Assembly (NCBI GenBank): GCA_001584585.1
Contig: LSYV01000015.1
Location: forward strand, 379,972-443,971
DNA from: Gonium pectorale
Taxonomy: Eukaryota; Chlorophyta; Chlorophyceae; Chlamydomonadales; Volvocaceae
Length of the DNA stretch: 64,000 bases
Direction of reading: 5' to 3'
The position numbers and the translations under genes were made by a program. This document shows, piece by piece, positions 36,005 to 47,602 of the stretch (within the stretch, counting starts at the first letter, position 1; each line of letters opens with the position of its first letter). The notes beneath the pieces are model-generated. The model was given only the letters and a program-made list of their open reading frames with translations, ran no database searches and was not told the DNA's origin.

Positions 36005-38069
36005 CTACGTCGCACGAGGAGAGGATATGAGACATGAAAGTGAGACACGAGATGAAAAAAAGGCAAGGCTGCTTTGGCAACCGGAACCCCCGCCCCACCC
36101 GACTCATGACCAGTATGCGCGTCGTATGAACAAGCACCGCGCGGATATATCTTGCCTTCCAGCGGGAGTGGGCGACCATTTGTTGCTGCGCCAACGCGCC
36201 TCCACACTCACGTCCTATAGCGTTCGCATTTCTTTCCGGACTATTAATCTTGCTGCCTTTGTCATGCGATCATGCCAGCGTCTTTCACGTCCCTTGCAGC
36301 GTCGCGCTCAACGTCTTGGCCTGGCGGTCGGTTGCAATTGGCCTGCCAGCGAGAACCGCCAACCGTTTATTGTTTCTCTGGAAAAGCGTCCACATAAGCT
36401 CTCGGACCCAACCAGAGATGATGATGCACCGTTTTGATCTGCGCAAAACACCAGAGCGGCTCGGAGAACTAGATTGGCTACTCGACTCCAAAGCCCATCA
36501 GCCACAAAACTGCGTGACCAGGTCTCGGACAGGGTTGCTAAATATTCTCTTTTGATATATGCATATACTACTTCATCAGTATATGCGCAGCATTGCTGCT
36601 CACACAGCCCGCCGTCTCGCACTCTGACACCATCATCACCACCACCACTAAATAACTGCCAAGCAACATCAGCTCCCTTCAGCCTCCTGGGGTTTGCTGT
36701 TTAGCCTCGTGGCGTACACCGCGTGCGAGAGCTGGCCTCCGCCTGCCGACCCGGCGGATCCCCCGCCCTCCCGACCCAGCCTTAGTCGCGGCTTGCACGA
36801 CATAGTGCGACTCGCACGGACTGCGTTTGCCATGCGCTGTGCTGCTGCAATTGATGCACCACATCCTTAAAAGATCCCATCATCCCGACGCAATCGAACG
36901 CCAGAGGCCAGCCTGATCTGTCCTATCCTTAAGGCGCAAAAGGGCGCAAAGTTCACAGAAACGTCATACGTCATACCCAACCAATTCCTGTGCTTCAGGG
37001 GCCTAGGTGTCAGACACAATGTTGCTTGATACTGTGTAAAGCGCTATGCGACGCTACCTCGTGCCCGCGTGCTCGACTCCATCCTCAGGGCTGCGGCTTG
37101 CTAGCTACGGCACAATTAGACTGCTTGCTGAAATATGCGCATTATACGCATTTGGCAATCCCAGTGCTGATTCTTCTCGTCGGCAAGGACATGAACCTAG
37201 TCCTACGCTTACCCAAAGACACGACATTAGACGTGTGTTATGAATATATAGCCGGGAGTGCTCGTGCATTTTCACCCGAGCACACGTATCCCTATTCATG
37301 TGTTCAACCAAACAGTGCAAACCGTCAGACAAGTCTGGCGATCCGTGCACTGCACCGACCCGATTGCATCTCAATTGTATCTCCAAACTGATCGTTCGCG
37401 GTGCACTGTTCAGCAAACATCAATGGGACTGATTTCGCGGCGCTTGTAAGGTGCGCAAGCAGGTGACCAGCGAACGTGCAGGCACACAAATCGCATTTCC
37501 CAGATTGTCAACTGCCACTTGCAATCGAAGGATTCAGGGCCCATGTACACCCTCCTGGCCAAAATCAGGCCGCGCCGAGGCAAACAGTGACGGTACACAT
37601 ATCAGTGCACATGTACGTCACAAGACAGTCGACTAAAGCAGCGCAAACGCACAGTGCGGTGGAGTGCCAACACTCCTAGCAAGCAAAAAGCATCATGCCG
37701 CATACAGGCCTTGAATAGATCTGTAGGCTGTAACCGACAGAAGAAGTTGCACAGCAAGGATGTCTGTTTGCGTCCAACTAAACAAGCCCGAAGGGCCTTC
37801 AGAGCGCCCAAGAAAGCCGTAGCAGTATTCAATTTCAGCGTCCTAGTCCGGGAAAAGGAAATGCTCGATCCATCGGCTTCGTTCATTGCATTCTGACAGG
37901 GACCCAACGCAGTGAACACGCCACCTCTCCCTCGGCAGCTTCCCAATACGTCATTGCCGTATCTGCGTCTTCAGCTCCACACAACACCAGCTCTGGTCGC
38001 CAACTCGCCCACCTGCACCATGAACATGAACCCAGCGCCTACCGTGCCACTTTCAAGCCAACCATCCGC
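36005..38069. other. Region between the paralogues; hidden first exon of copy A
   Basis: It holds the 3' flank of copy B and the promoter and first exon of copy A. In copy A a TAG sits immediately before the conserved GCA-TCG-CAC codons at 36004, where copy B continues in frame to its ATG, so copy A needs an upstream exon spliced to 36004. I could not find one. A short CATCAC/CACCAC run lies at about 36630-36650. Nothing else stands out. Confidence 0.4.
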
Positions 38070-41000
38070 TCACTGGCTCACGGGCGGAAGTGGGTCGCCG
38101 GAAGATGGCTGTGCGGACAACTGTTCCGCGGCACCTTTGACGCATGAGAACAGGAACGACGTGTCCTGCATCGCCTTGAGCAGCAGCTGTTGCGCCTGCG
38201 CGGGATCCTGCCTAGCTAGTTGACTTGCCACAGCGTCCGCCTGCCGAAGCAGGCCGCAGAGTTGCTCGCGGAGCAAGGCCTGCGTCCGCTCCTCGTCGGG
38301 TGGCGCTGCAGAGCAAAACGCCGCGCCCCCTTCCTCAGGCCCAGACCTGACCGCCTGAGCAGCATCGGGCTGGCCAGTTGCGCCCTCAGCAGGCTTGGTG
38401 TCGCCCCCTTCGTTCAGCGTCGGCAGCTTCTGCTGCCGCGCTTGCTGCCCGGAGGCGCCGCGAGACAGCGGCCCCAGGTCCGTAAGGAACGCGCCCAGCG
38501 ACTCCACTCGCTCGGCTGTGACGGCCACGGGACCCGGCGTGGACGTGCCTTGCACCGTCTGCACCGTGGAGCATGAGACGCCGTAACCTCCACTGCTCCA
38601 ATCATCACCCACAAGAGCTATGACAGAGGCCATGCACCTTGGGAACAACATTTGGCGGCAGGTTGCGAAAGGTGAATGCCAATCGGGCATCGCCTCACCT
38701 GCGCGTTCGGCCGCTTGGCGCTCCGCTCCACCAGGGAGCCGGGCGCCGGCGCCAGCCCCGCATCTGCCGCAGCAGCAGCTGCAGCAGCTGCCACGTCCTG
38801 CCTCGTACGCCGGCCTGCCGAGGGGAGCGGGCTGCGCGGCCGCGGGGACTGCCCATCGCAGCCGCCTTGTGAGCGCCTGGAGAAGGATGTCCTTAGCAGT
38901 TGCGGCGCCGCCGCACCCGCACCGGCTCCGGTGCAAGCCCCCTCACCACCGCCTGCTGCTGCTTCCGCCGGAGGCGCAGCTGCAACGCCGCCGTCCGTCA
39001 CCGCGGGCTGGCATGGCGACGTCTCCCCGCTGCGGTCTCCACTGCGGTCGCAGCTAGCCATAGGCGAGAGTGTGAAAACCTCCCCGTGGCTCCGCCGTGT
39101 GAACTGCGGCTCCAGGCCGCCGCCTAGCGTGCCCTCCCCACGCGAAAGGGCGCCCAGTAACGTCCCCGAGCTTGGCAGCAAGGAGCTTGGCAGCAGCGAC
39201 CCGGTCGTAATCGTGCCGAGGAAAGGTGACCCGACGCGCATGGGGGGCGCGATGTGCACGGGTGCGTCGGGTGCGTCCCGGGGCGCCTGCAGCAGCCCAC
39301 CAGCGGCCGCAGCCGGCGGGAACTGCAGTTCGCCCATGGGCAGACCGCCGCTGAAGGGCTGGGCGCCTGAAGGCGACCCGAGGCCGCCACCACCACCAGG
39401 CGACTGAAGGACCCGCGGCAAGTGTTGCTGCGGTGGCTGTAGGTCGAGGGGCTGCACACGGAAGCCCGGCAGCGGCATGGCCTGCAAGCCGCGTCCGAGC
39501 GCCAGGCCTGCGGGGCTCCCGCTTGGCGGGCTCTTCTCCTCGTCCGCGATCGCCCCCAGCAGGGCGCTCCACGACAGGTCTGCGTGCGATGGCAGGCCGT
39601 CTATGAGGTCCTGCATGGAGCTGAGACCGCCCAGGCTCATGGGAGCCACAGAGCCGTCGACGTGCCCTGCCTGCAGAGCGTGCAGTCCTTGCTCCGCAAG
39701 CGCTGTCAGTCCGGGGCCCTGCTGAGGCGCTGTCTGCTTCGCCGCCTGTTGCTCCTGCTGTTGCGGTGGCTGTTCCGTATCAGGGGAGGCTGCTTGGCTC
39801 GAGGACCCAGCCTTGGCCCCAGGCTTCACAAGGAAGGGACTAGGGCGCGGCCGTGTGGGGTTTGCGGTCGGGGCTGCCCGGCTTGCGGCGCTTCCCGATC
39901 CCGACGAAACTTGAGGCTCTGCTGAGCTGCAGGCACCCGAACCAGCACCCTGCAGTGAAGAACCTCCCATGACGCCTGCGCCAGGCACCGATTGTGGCTG
40001 CAGGGCCTCGGGGCCCTGCGCGTGAGGCACGCCATGCGCTCCAGGCACGGGCATCTGCATGCCCAGCTGCTGCTGCAGCAACGACATCGGCAGTGCCTGC
40101 GGCCGCGCCTGCTGCTGCTGCAGTTGGGGCAGGTGCAGCGCAAGCTGCTCTGCAAGCCCCAGGTGCACCGCGCCAAGCCCCATGCCCACTGCCGGCGGTT
40201 CCTGGCGCAGCCCTAGGTCCATGTCCATAGGCCCCATCGTCAGCCCGAGCCCAGGCCCATGCCCAGTGGGGAGGGGCGGGGCAGGCTGCAGCATGAGCGC
40301 CATGCTGCCACCGGGCAGCACCAGCGGGTGTGCGCCCCATACGGCCGTCTCGCGAAGGACAGGAGCAATGCTCATGAGCGCCGCCTGCCAGCCCAGCGCG
40401 CAGCACGCCAGGTACCCAAGGTACCTGCGAGCGCACAAAGGAGGTTGGCACTCAGGCTTATCTCCCGCCGACCATGTTTTAGGTTCCCATGATGCCATGC
40501 ACCGGCGGACACGTGCCGCCCCTCGAATACGTAATTGCCCACGTCTCTGCCCACCTGAACTGCTCGTGCGCGATGCCCGGTGCCAGCGGCCCGCGGGTCT
40601 CCCGCAGCACGTTGGCCACGAAGCTCTGGACCACCTCCTGCTGCGCCGCGTAGGCGGGGCTGGTCGGCTGCGCGGTGGGCCAGTGCTGCGTGGCCTGCAG
40701 CGGAGAAAGCGGGGAATACATCTATGAGCTCGCTGCAACAAACACACAGGGCAATGTTTTCAACTTGCTATAGCACATTTTTATGTTGTCAACGCTAACA
40801 GTTGAATCGGACCTTGCTATTACGCTCACTGAACCAACCTGCTTGAACGCGCACATCACATCTGAGACAGCGAGGTAGCTGAGCACTGGCGGATTCTTGA
40901 CGAGCGGAATCGCAACCACGAAGCCGTCGCGGGCCTCCATCTTCTGGTGATTGAACTGTTCGTGGTATGAAGGAGAGCAACCCTGGGTCAGCGGAGCCAG

Positions 41001-42411
41001 TGACATCGGTAGTAGGTGTGTACCCGAGCAAGCGCATACTTATGGTTGCCGACTCCAGCATTTATTATGCAGCGCATCTTCAGGAGACCGCCGCCCCTTT
41101 CCCTTCCGCGTTGATGCCCGTACCTTCGGCCTCCCCTGCGTGACCCGCAGCGGCCAGCGAACGGCGTAGTCCTCCTCAGGTTGCCGCCGCTTGATCGCCC
41201 CCCGCTTTTCCACACCGCGGCAAGCGCACTCGGGGTCGGGCCACGCCACATCCGGCCACCGGGACCAGTCGACCGCCGGAAAGGCCTCCTGGAGCCGCGG
41301 GTGTGTATTCTGCGAACACGATGGACAGTCTTATGTCACGTTACTGCCTGCCCATTAAACCCCCAAGCAGGGGCGTAGCACGTCTGCGTACCGTAACGTA
41401 CAAACACGGCACGTGAAGGGTGAGGACGAAAGTAAGATGGCTGTGCGCATGCACGTTATAGCGCTCCACAAGCAATACCTGTTTTCCCTTTGCCATGCGA
41501 CACACCTGAATCCAAAGCTGCAGGGCGCTCACAATGTGGCCCTCGGCCTCAAAGCCCCGCTCCCCTACAATCTTGTTGATCCAGTCCCGAGCCGCGGTGT
41601 AAGGAGCGACAGGCTCTCCCGGTGGCGGCTTCACTGGAAGGTGCCGCGTTCCGTGCCAGAAGCAGTAGGTGAAGGACTGCCATGCGGCTCGCAGCTGCGA
41701 GTCGATGTGCAGGTTGGGGTAGGTGACGGGGCTGCGTGGCTGCAGCAGGCGCTTGGAAAGCACGATGGCCTGCTTGTGGTGCTCCCAGCCCAGGTCCGGC
41801 CAGAACCAGTCCAGGAACTGAGGGCGGGTAAGGGGAAACGGACGCCGGTCGGCCGCCTAAGAGGGGCGTGAAGGCGGACGATCCAACGATGGATAGGAAG
41901 GCACAGGATGGGAGAAGCCTCGCTGGACTGATCCTTTGGGAGCCATTGGAAGCTCACGGCCTGCCCACCTCCAGCAGCGCAGACATGTATTCCGACACGA
42001 CCAGCAGCAGCTGCCAGTCCAGCGGCGCCCAGTAGTCTTCCGCGCTGTGGTAGGGGCCAATACGCAGCAGTTCGGCAGCAACCTGCAGGGAACGGTGCGG
42101 CGGGCGCTCCATTGAGTACCCCTGTATCAGCCCTCCAACCTAACCCACCAACTGAACATGCCACACGGGACAGGGTTAGGGAGGAGGCACCACGGCCGGG
42201 TGGCTGGCGCAACAGAGTTGACACAGCCTTCAGCTCATCACAGTCTTCATTGTTGGGGATGGCAGCCGACACCCAACAACCGCCGTACCCGAAACTCCAG
42301 AACGTGCCACCCGCGGTGAACGTTGCCGTCGCTGTTTCGAGCCTCCTCCACATGGGCCGGAAATTTATCGTGCGCATTCTTCCACCTCGAGTTCTTCGCC
42401 ACCATCCTCAT
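38070..42411 (-). CDS. Paralogue copy B: unknown conserved N-terminal domain, shorter Gln-rich protein
   Basis: Eight exons in order: 42411 (or 42405)-42289, 42082-41969, 41817-41506, 41309-41124, 40955-40839, 40694-40555, 40424-38699 and 38558-38070. They encode 1066 or 1068 residues. Two in-frame ATGs, 42411 and 42405, open MRMVAKNSRWKNAHDKF. The N-terminal domain matches copy A exon by exon, including FLDWFWPDLGWEHHKQAIVL and LAVSDVMCAFKQ. Exon 7 begins YLGYLACCALGWQAAL, later has PMSLGGLSSMQDLIDGLP followed by DLSWSALLGA and acidic residues, and ends with an Ala run and LAPAPGSLVERSAKRP. The final exon joins the AERVESLGAFLTD segment directly to LLRQADAVASQLARQD, skipping the ankyrin segment and two exons present in copy A. 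The donor of exon 5 is GTTGGT. Function unknown. Conservation of frame and splice sites indicates a working gene. Confidence 0.8.
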
Positions 42412-43090
42412 GCAAAGAGGCTTGCAGCAACTGTGGCCTTGTGACTTACGAGGCGCAGATTTGCGAGGCAGCGCTTTTGCCTGACCCTGGTTGGAACTTT
42501 ACCTCCTGCGGGGCCCGCGGCCCCTCAGGCTGGTTATAGTATGATAGCAAGAGTTTTATATATAATGTGATCTGGGTGTTAGTATCGATAAGCTGCGTCC
42601 GACCTTGTATTGTATGGAGCTCTAGCTTCCGCCTCCTTCCTTGCGTCCAAGCGCCCGGGCCTCGCTGCACTTCTAACTAGGTAGCCAGCCACCCAGCCCA
42701 ACACCAGCCTAACTTGTTATGGGGCATGCGCCGTACACCCGCGGGTTATCAAAACTCATGAAAACGGGGCACGTGCCCAGTGCCTAGGCATGCGCTCCCA
42801 CCATAGAGAACCAGACACAGCTTATGCTCAACGCCTTACGTTCAATAAGAGGGAACAGCAGGGGAACATATGGTTCTAGCTGGCCCAAGAGGCTGTATGG
42901 GCACGGCAACCTGGTACCCTCGCTCCTGCCCCCACTAGCCACTACCTACACCAGGGAAGACCGGGAAGAATCCTACCCCGCCATGTGAAGTGGGCATCCC
43001 ATCCAGCCCCTTCCGTATGCACCTCCAAATAGCGCGGCACGTATGCCTCTGCCCGCGGCGTCTGCTTACGTGCCGTTAAACTTGCCAGCC

Positions 43091-43245
43091 AACCGCCCCA
43101 ACGGACGGTCTAGGTGCGAGCGGACGTGCAAGGGGTGTGGTGTTGCCACAGCGATGGAGGGCGAGCTGCATGTCTTCTGCGAGTGCCTGTGCTTCGAGTA
43201 CCTTCCCGAGTTAGGAGGCGCGTTGCGCGTAGGAGGGCCCGTCTG
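43091..43245 (+). mobile_element. Probable non-LTR retroelement remnant (RT zinc-knuckle-like)
   Basis: One frame reads RCERTCKGCGVATAMEGELH then VFCECLCFEYLPELGGALR. The spacing C-x4-C-x2-C, acidic residues, then HVFCEC..FE.L resembles the zinc-binding segment that follows reverse transcriptase in plant and algal LINE-like elements (CxxC...EDExHxxxxCPxY). The frame has no RT or endonuclease part nearby, and stops close it within 450 bases, so if real it is a decayed 3' fragment. It could instead be a chance match. Confidence 0.4.
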
Positions 43246-43296
43246 CTCGTATACCTCGCCCGCCATGCCCTGTACTCGGCGCCCTGCTGGAAACAT

Positions 43297-43378
43297 CACA
43301 CCCTCGGGTGTGTTACGTCATGCGTATGCGCGTGCTTGTAGACAGGCTGCAAACAGACTAGGCACACCCTCGGGTGTG
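43297..43378. repeat. Two copies of the near-palindrome CACACCCTCGGGTGTG
   Basis: The 16-mer occurs at 43297-43312 and again at 43363-43378. Each copy has 7-base inverted arms around a TC centre. The spacing between copies is 66 bases start to start. It could be a protein-binding site or part of a decayed element. Confidence 0.7.
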
Positions 43379-44521
43379 TATGTCCGTAGAGGCTGCCTTC
43401 CCCGTTTCTGGTTCTCTTTGTTGCATTTCAAGCGCCGGGACATTTGTTACAATTATGGAGGCCTCTTTGCAGGCTGTCCGGGACATTAGGTACGCCACAC
43501 TTCGGCGCCAGGCGCTGAAGCGGGGTAGAGAGGTCAATCACGAACCTTTACCCCAATCCACCACTTGCAGTTCGTCCATGCCCCCCCCCGGCCATGTCGT
43601 CACACTGGTCAGCAGCTACTGCTAGCCATAAGACGTGTAACCTGTAACCTGTGGCCTGTAAACCTGTGACCTGTTACACTTGCCAGGAAACCGTTATATA
43701 GCCACGAGCCATGGGTCATGGCCAGTGACCGATCATGCATGTGTTTTAGGCCAGGTAGAGGGGCTCATGTTTAAGGTTGCTGGGGAGTGGCTGGCCCCAA
43801 CTCCCGGTTTGAGGTAAAATCTAGTTTTCATCCAGCCGCTCCGTGGGCACTGTGCGTCACACGCAATTCAGGGCCCAACGAACCTGCCACAGTATTGGTG
43901 GGCGTCACGCACCCTCCTTCTGGCGGGCCTTGGCCAGGGCAGGCACATCGGTGTGTAGCCCCCGGATGTGTAACCCACTCAAGCAGCGCCCATAACGGCA
44001 CGGTGCTGGAGGTGACAGTTAGTGTTTCGCCCCAGTGCGGGTGGTAGTATAGGGCGGGCCAGGTGCTATGTCCAAGAAAGGGGTCTCTTCATCAAGGGCT
44101 CACAACTTGGCCTTCGCACAAGTACGCCGTACGTTATGCGACATAGCTACGTGTAGTCCTTGACGTGTAGGAGCAATTTACACGATCCTAGTGTGTAGAC
44201 TACTGTACAGCACTTGCCGCACAAGGGGTGTGGGGCGCAGGTTTCTCTTTCTATGCAGGTTTCTCTTTTTTGGCGCACACGTGCTTGGGTCCCCAGGGGT
44301 CCCCTGGTCGTTCCAAGGCACCACACTGCGGAAAACAAACTCAGTTGCTGTCAGGCGAGCCGAGTGCTGAGTGCCGAGCTCCCGAAGTCCCGAGCTCCCG
44401 AAGTCCCGAGAGCCGGGAGCCCCGAGAGTGCCGAGACACTGCTTGGGGCGACCGTTGGGATGTCGGTAGTTGCCGTTAGGACCGGAAGACCTTGTGGTGG
44501 CATTTTAGCTTCGCATGCTTA

Positions 44522-47500
44522 ATGCTGGATTCGAAACTGAGGCCCCGGGCGCCGAAGGGCTTCCCTAGAACCATGACAACAGGCGCGCAACCAAATTGGT
44601 TCACGCCGCTGAGACTGCTAGGCATTTTTTGCGCGACCAACCTCGTAGTGTACCTCGATCGTGGTAAGTTACAGCACTGAAGAACGCTATTCCACGCATG
44701 AGCACGTCACGTCCGACCTCGTGGGCGCGCAGGGCTTATCGCAAGCAATGGGGTGAATGGCTCTCCCCGAACGGTGGAGGATCCGAAGGGCTCAGGCATA
44801 CAGGTGCGAGCAGCGGTGCCGCGGTCGACTCATGGAGGGAGGGGTTTCGGCGGCCGGGGGTGGGGGCTCGCCGCGCCCTGCTTCTCCTCGAAATCCCCTG
44901 CATCCCTGACTTTATACCCGCGTCCATCCTTCTATGTCTGCCTCTCCCATCCTGTGTGCAGATCCCCAACGAAGGGCTGTTTGCAGCCTGTCCACAAGCA
45001 CGCACATTCGCATGACGTTACACATAATGGACGATCTAAGAACTCCCCAGCATTCCAACTGCCTCGCGTTATGCGATCCAACCCACTCGACATGTGTCAA
45101 GCCCAACCATAAAATGCAGTCGGCTGCAGGCTCCGCTCCTGACCCCCGCATGCGCCAACCTTTCAAACCCCACCGCCGTGCAGGGCGAGTTCGGCCTGAC
45201 GTACTTCGAGGACGGCCTGCTTCCCGCGCTGTTCATGGTTGGGCTGCTCATCAGCTCCCCGATCTTTGCGGAGGCGGTCAAGCACGCCAACGCCTTCCGG
45301 ATGCTGGGCACCGGCATGGGTGTGTGGGCGCTGGCGGTGGTGGCATGCGGCGCCGCCCCCAACTTCGGCTGCCTGCTAGCGGCGCGGGCCTTCGTGGGCG
45401 TCGGCGAGGCGTCGTTTGTGGCGCTGGCGGCGCCCTTTATAGGTGGGCCTCAGGCGGGGCCGGCCGGGAGCGGAAGGCCGCATGCAGCGTACGACATGGA
45501 TGCGACAGCACCCACGCCCCATGCTGCCAACCCACCATAGCTCCACACGCAGCAGCCTTTCCGTCTTACACTCGTGGCAATTGGAGACCGTGCGCCCCCC
45601 ACCGCGCCCCATTTCCGCCCACACCCGTGCCCATCCCCACACAGACGACTTTGCGCCGCCCGCTGCCAAGGCGCGCTGGTTCGCCGCCTTCTACCTGTGC
45701 ATTCCCGTCGGCTTTGCGGCCGGCTACATCTTCGGCGGTGTCGTGTCGTCTTTCACCAGTTGGCGCTGGGCCTTCGTGGCGGAGGGGCTGGTGATGCTGC
45801 CCTTCATAGCCTTTGCGCTCACGGCGCAGCCACTGTCGCTGCGGGGCTCGAAACCGGCAGGTGCGCTGCGCGGAACCGCGGATGCTATGACCACGGGCCA
45901 TCGACCAGACGGCAGCCAGTGCGGAGCGTCGACCCAGTACCTTTCTCCTCCTGGAGCCCCCGTTGTACTTTTGGCTGTCCTTGTGGCCCTTTCACACAGG
46001 CCGCGTGCACCATCACCACAGCCGCCGCGGGTTGCGCGCCGTGCTGCGGGAGTTCGCTGCCGACGTGGCGACCGTCGGCCGGCAGCGCGTGTGGGTGGCG
46101 GTGTGCGCCGCGTACACCGCCTACGTGGCGGTCCTAGGAGTGCTGGCCTACTGGGGGCCGCAGGCGGGGCGCGCGCTGTTTTTCGGGCCCGGTTCCGACG
46201 GCGAGGGCGCCGGCTCGGCAGCGAACGCGGACCTGGTGTTTGGCGGCGTGACGGTGCTGACGGGGGTGGTTGGCTCCGTGGCGGGAGGCGTCGCCCTGGA
46301 TCGCATGGGTGAGTGGGGGGAGAGCAGTCCGGGGCGCTCGGAGGGGAGGCGGGGGCTCGACCTGTATGCACCGTAAGTAGCGCCTACACAGCGGGGGTGG
46401 GGTTGACGTATTGTAGCCACGAAAAGCGGTTGGGCTGTCCATTTGGTGGTCCATGCCGTCAAGTGTCCTCAACGAAGTGCCCTCCAGCAGTGCCCTCCAG
46501 AGGGCCCGGACCCGGAGACCCGCAGTCGTTCCGCACCCGTGACGGGCGTGCTGACCTGTCTGACCGGGCCCATGCTCGCCCACCTTACCTGCCGCAGGCT
46601 CCACCCTCCGCAACGCCAACCTGTTGTGCGCGGGCAGCAACCTGGTGGGCCTGGTGCTGCTGCTCATCGCCTTCAACGCCTCGCGCAGCTTCGCGGCCTT
46701 CATGGGCATGTTTGCGGTGGGGCAGCTGGTGATATTCTTGCTGCAGGTGCGTTGGGCTGGGCTGGGGTGGCTGGGGCGGGATGGCGGCGTGGAATGGCAT
46801 ACTGGTTCGAGGGTATGCGCGGGCAGAAGCGGAATGCGCGCGGGGGGGGGAGGTGGAGAGCACCGCAGGGCTGGCAGCTTCGCATTGATAATACGTTTGT
46901 GTAAGCTTCAAATCTGTCGACTCTGAAGGCTGCAGCGGCTGCCGTGCACGGCGTGCATTCTTGTTGTGTAGTTTATGTGGGAGGTGAAGGTGGCGACCTG
47001 TTGCGGCAGCGGCTCCTCCATGACAGCGTCTGGCAGGAGCCCGCGCGTCGTGGGGTCCTGCGTCCGTCGCCCGTCCGCGGCTCGTGGAGGAGCCCGACCC
47101 GGTGCGCGCACCCGTCACCCGGTGTCCCTGCCCCAACCCCGCTGCCGTCGTCCTGTCCTCCCGCCAGGCGCCCGTGGCAGCGGTGGGCATGTGGTGCGTC
47201 CCGCCGGAGCTGCGGCCGTTGGGCGCCTCCCTCATGACCGTGTCCATCCACCTGCTGGGGGATGTGCCCTCGCCGCCGCTGGTGGGCGCCCTCCAGAGCC
47301 GCCTGGCCGCCGGCAAGACCCCCCACGACGCAGCCCAGCAGTGGCGCACGTCGTTGAGCATCTGTTCCCTGCTGCTGGCGCTCAGCGGGGCGCTCTTCGC
47401 CGTGGCCGCGTGGCTCAGCGTGCCGGGGACGGATTACCGCGGACGGGGGGAGAGCGCAGGGGAGGGCGGTGGCAAGGAGGTTGGCGTGGGTGCGGCGCTG

Positions 47501-47602
47501 GCAGCGGACGGGCCTGACGGGGAGGGCGGGACGGATGTGCGGCCGCTGCTTGCAGAAGAAGGCGGCGCACGGACGAGCAGCAGCGATGTGTCCTCCTCTT
47601 GA
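44522..47602 (+). CDS. Spinster-like MFS transporter
   Basis: Exons 44522-44663, 44733-44803, 45184-45442, 45645-45860, 46000-46308, 46598-46746 and 47168-47602 join in phase to 526 residues. An internal ATG at 44573 would give 509 and has a good context. Helix 1 ends VVYLDRG, as in the Spinster (SPNS) group (NyxDRg), followed by a short Asn/Gly/Pro linker and GEFGLTYFEDGLLPALFMVG at helix 2. The exon 45645-45860 has AKARWFAAFYLCIPVGFAAG then YIFGG, the helix 4-5 motif typical of SPNS proteins, and SWRWAFVAEG. A His-rich loop (RVHHHHSRR) precedes the second half. The C terminus is Gly/Ser/acidic with PLLAEEG, a possible acidic dileucine sorting signal. Animal and plant members move lysolipids, sphingosine-1-phosphate or sugars at lysosomal or plasma membranes. 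The substrate here is unknown. Confidence 0.82.

Larger units (their letters stand above)
28967..42411 (-). repeat. Tandem gene duplication (copies A and B)
   Basis: The two minus-strand genes at 28967-36004 and 38070-42411 share eight exons in the same order with identical intron phases (0,0,0,0,0,2,0), and exons 2 (114 nt), 5 (117 nt) and 6 (140 nt) are identical in length. Exonic identity is high even at nucleotide level in exons 2-6, while introns and Gln-rich parts have diverged. This is a head-to-tail segmental duplication, old enough for introns to differ. Confidence 0.9.
42412..44521. other. Gene-poor intergenic region with element remnants
   Basis: Between the divergent starts of copy B and the Spinster-like gene. 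It holds both promoters, a likely retroelement fragment (43091-43245), two copies of a short palindrome, a cluster of TGTAA motifs (43636-43661) that does not follow any recognised gene, and a small direct repeat of CCCGAAGTCCCGAGCT type at about 44377-44409. No intact gene was recognised. Confidence 0.5.
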
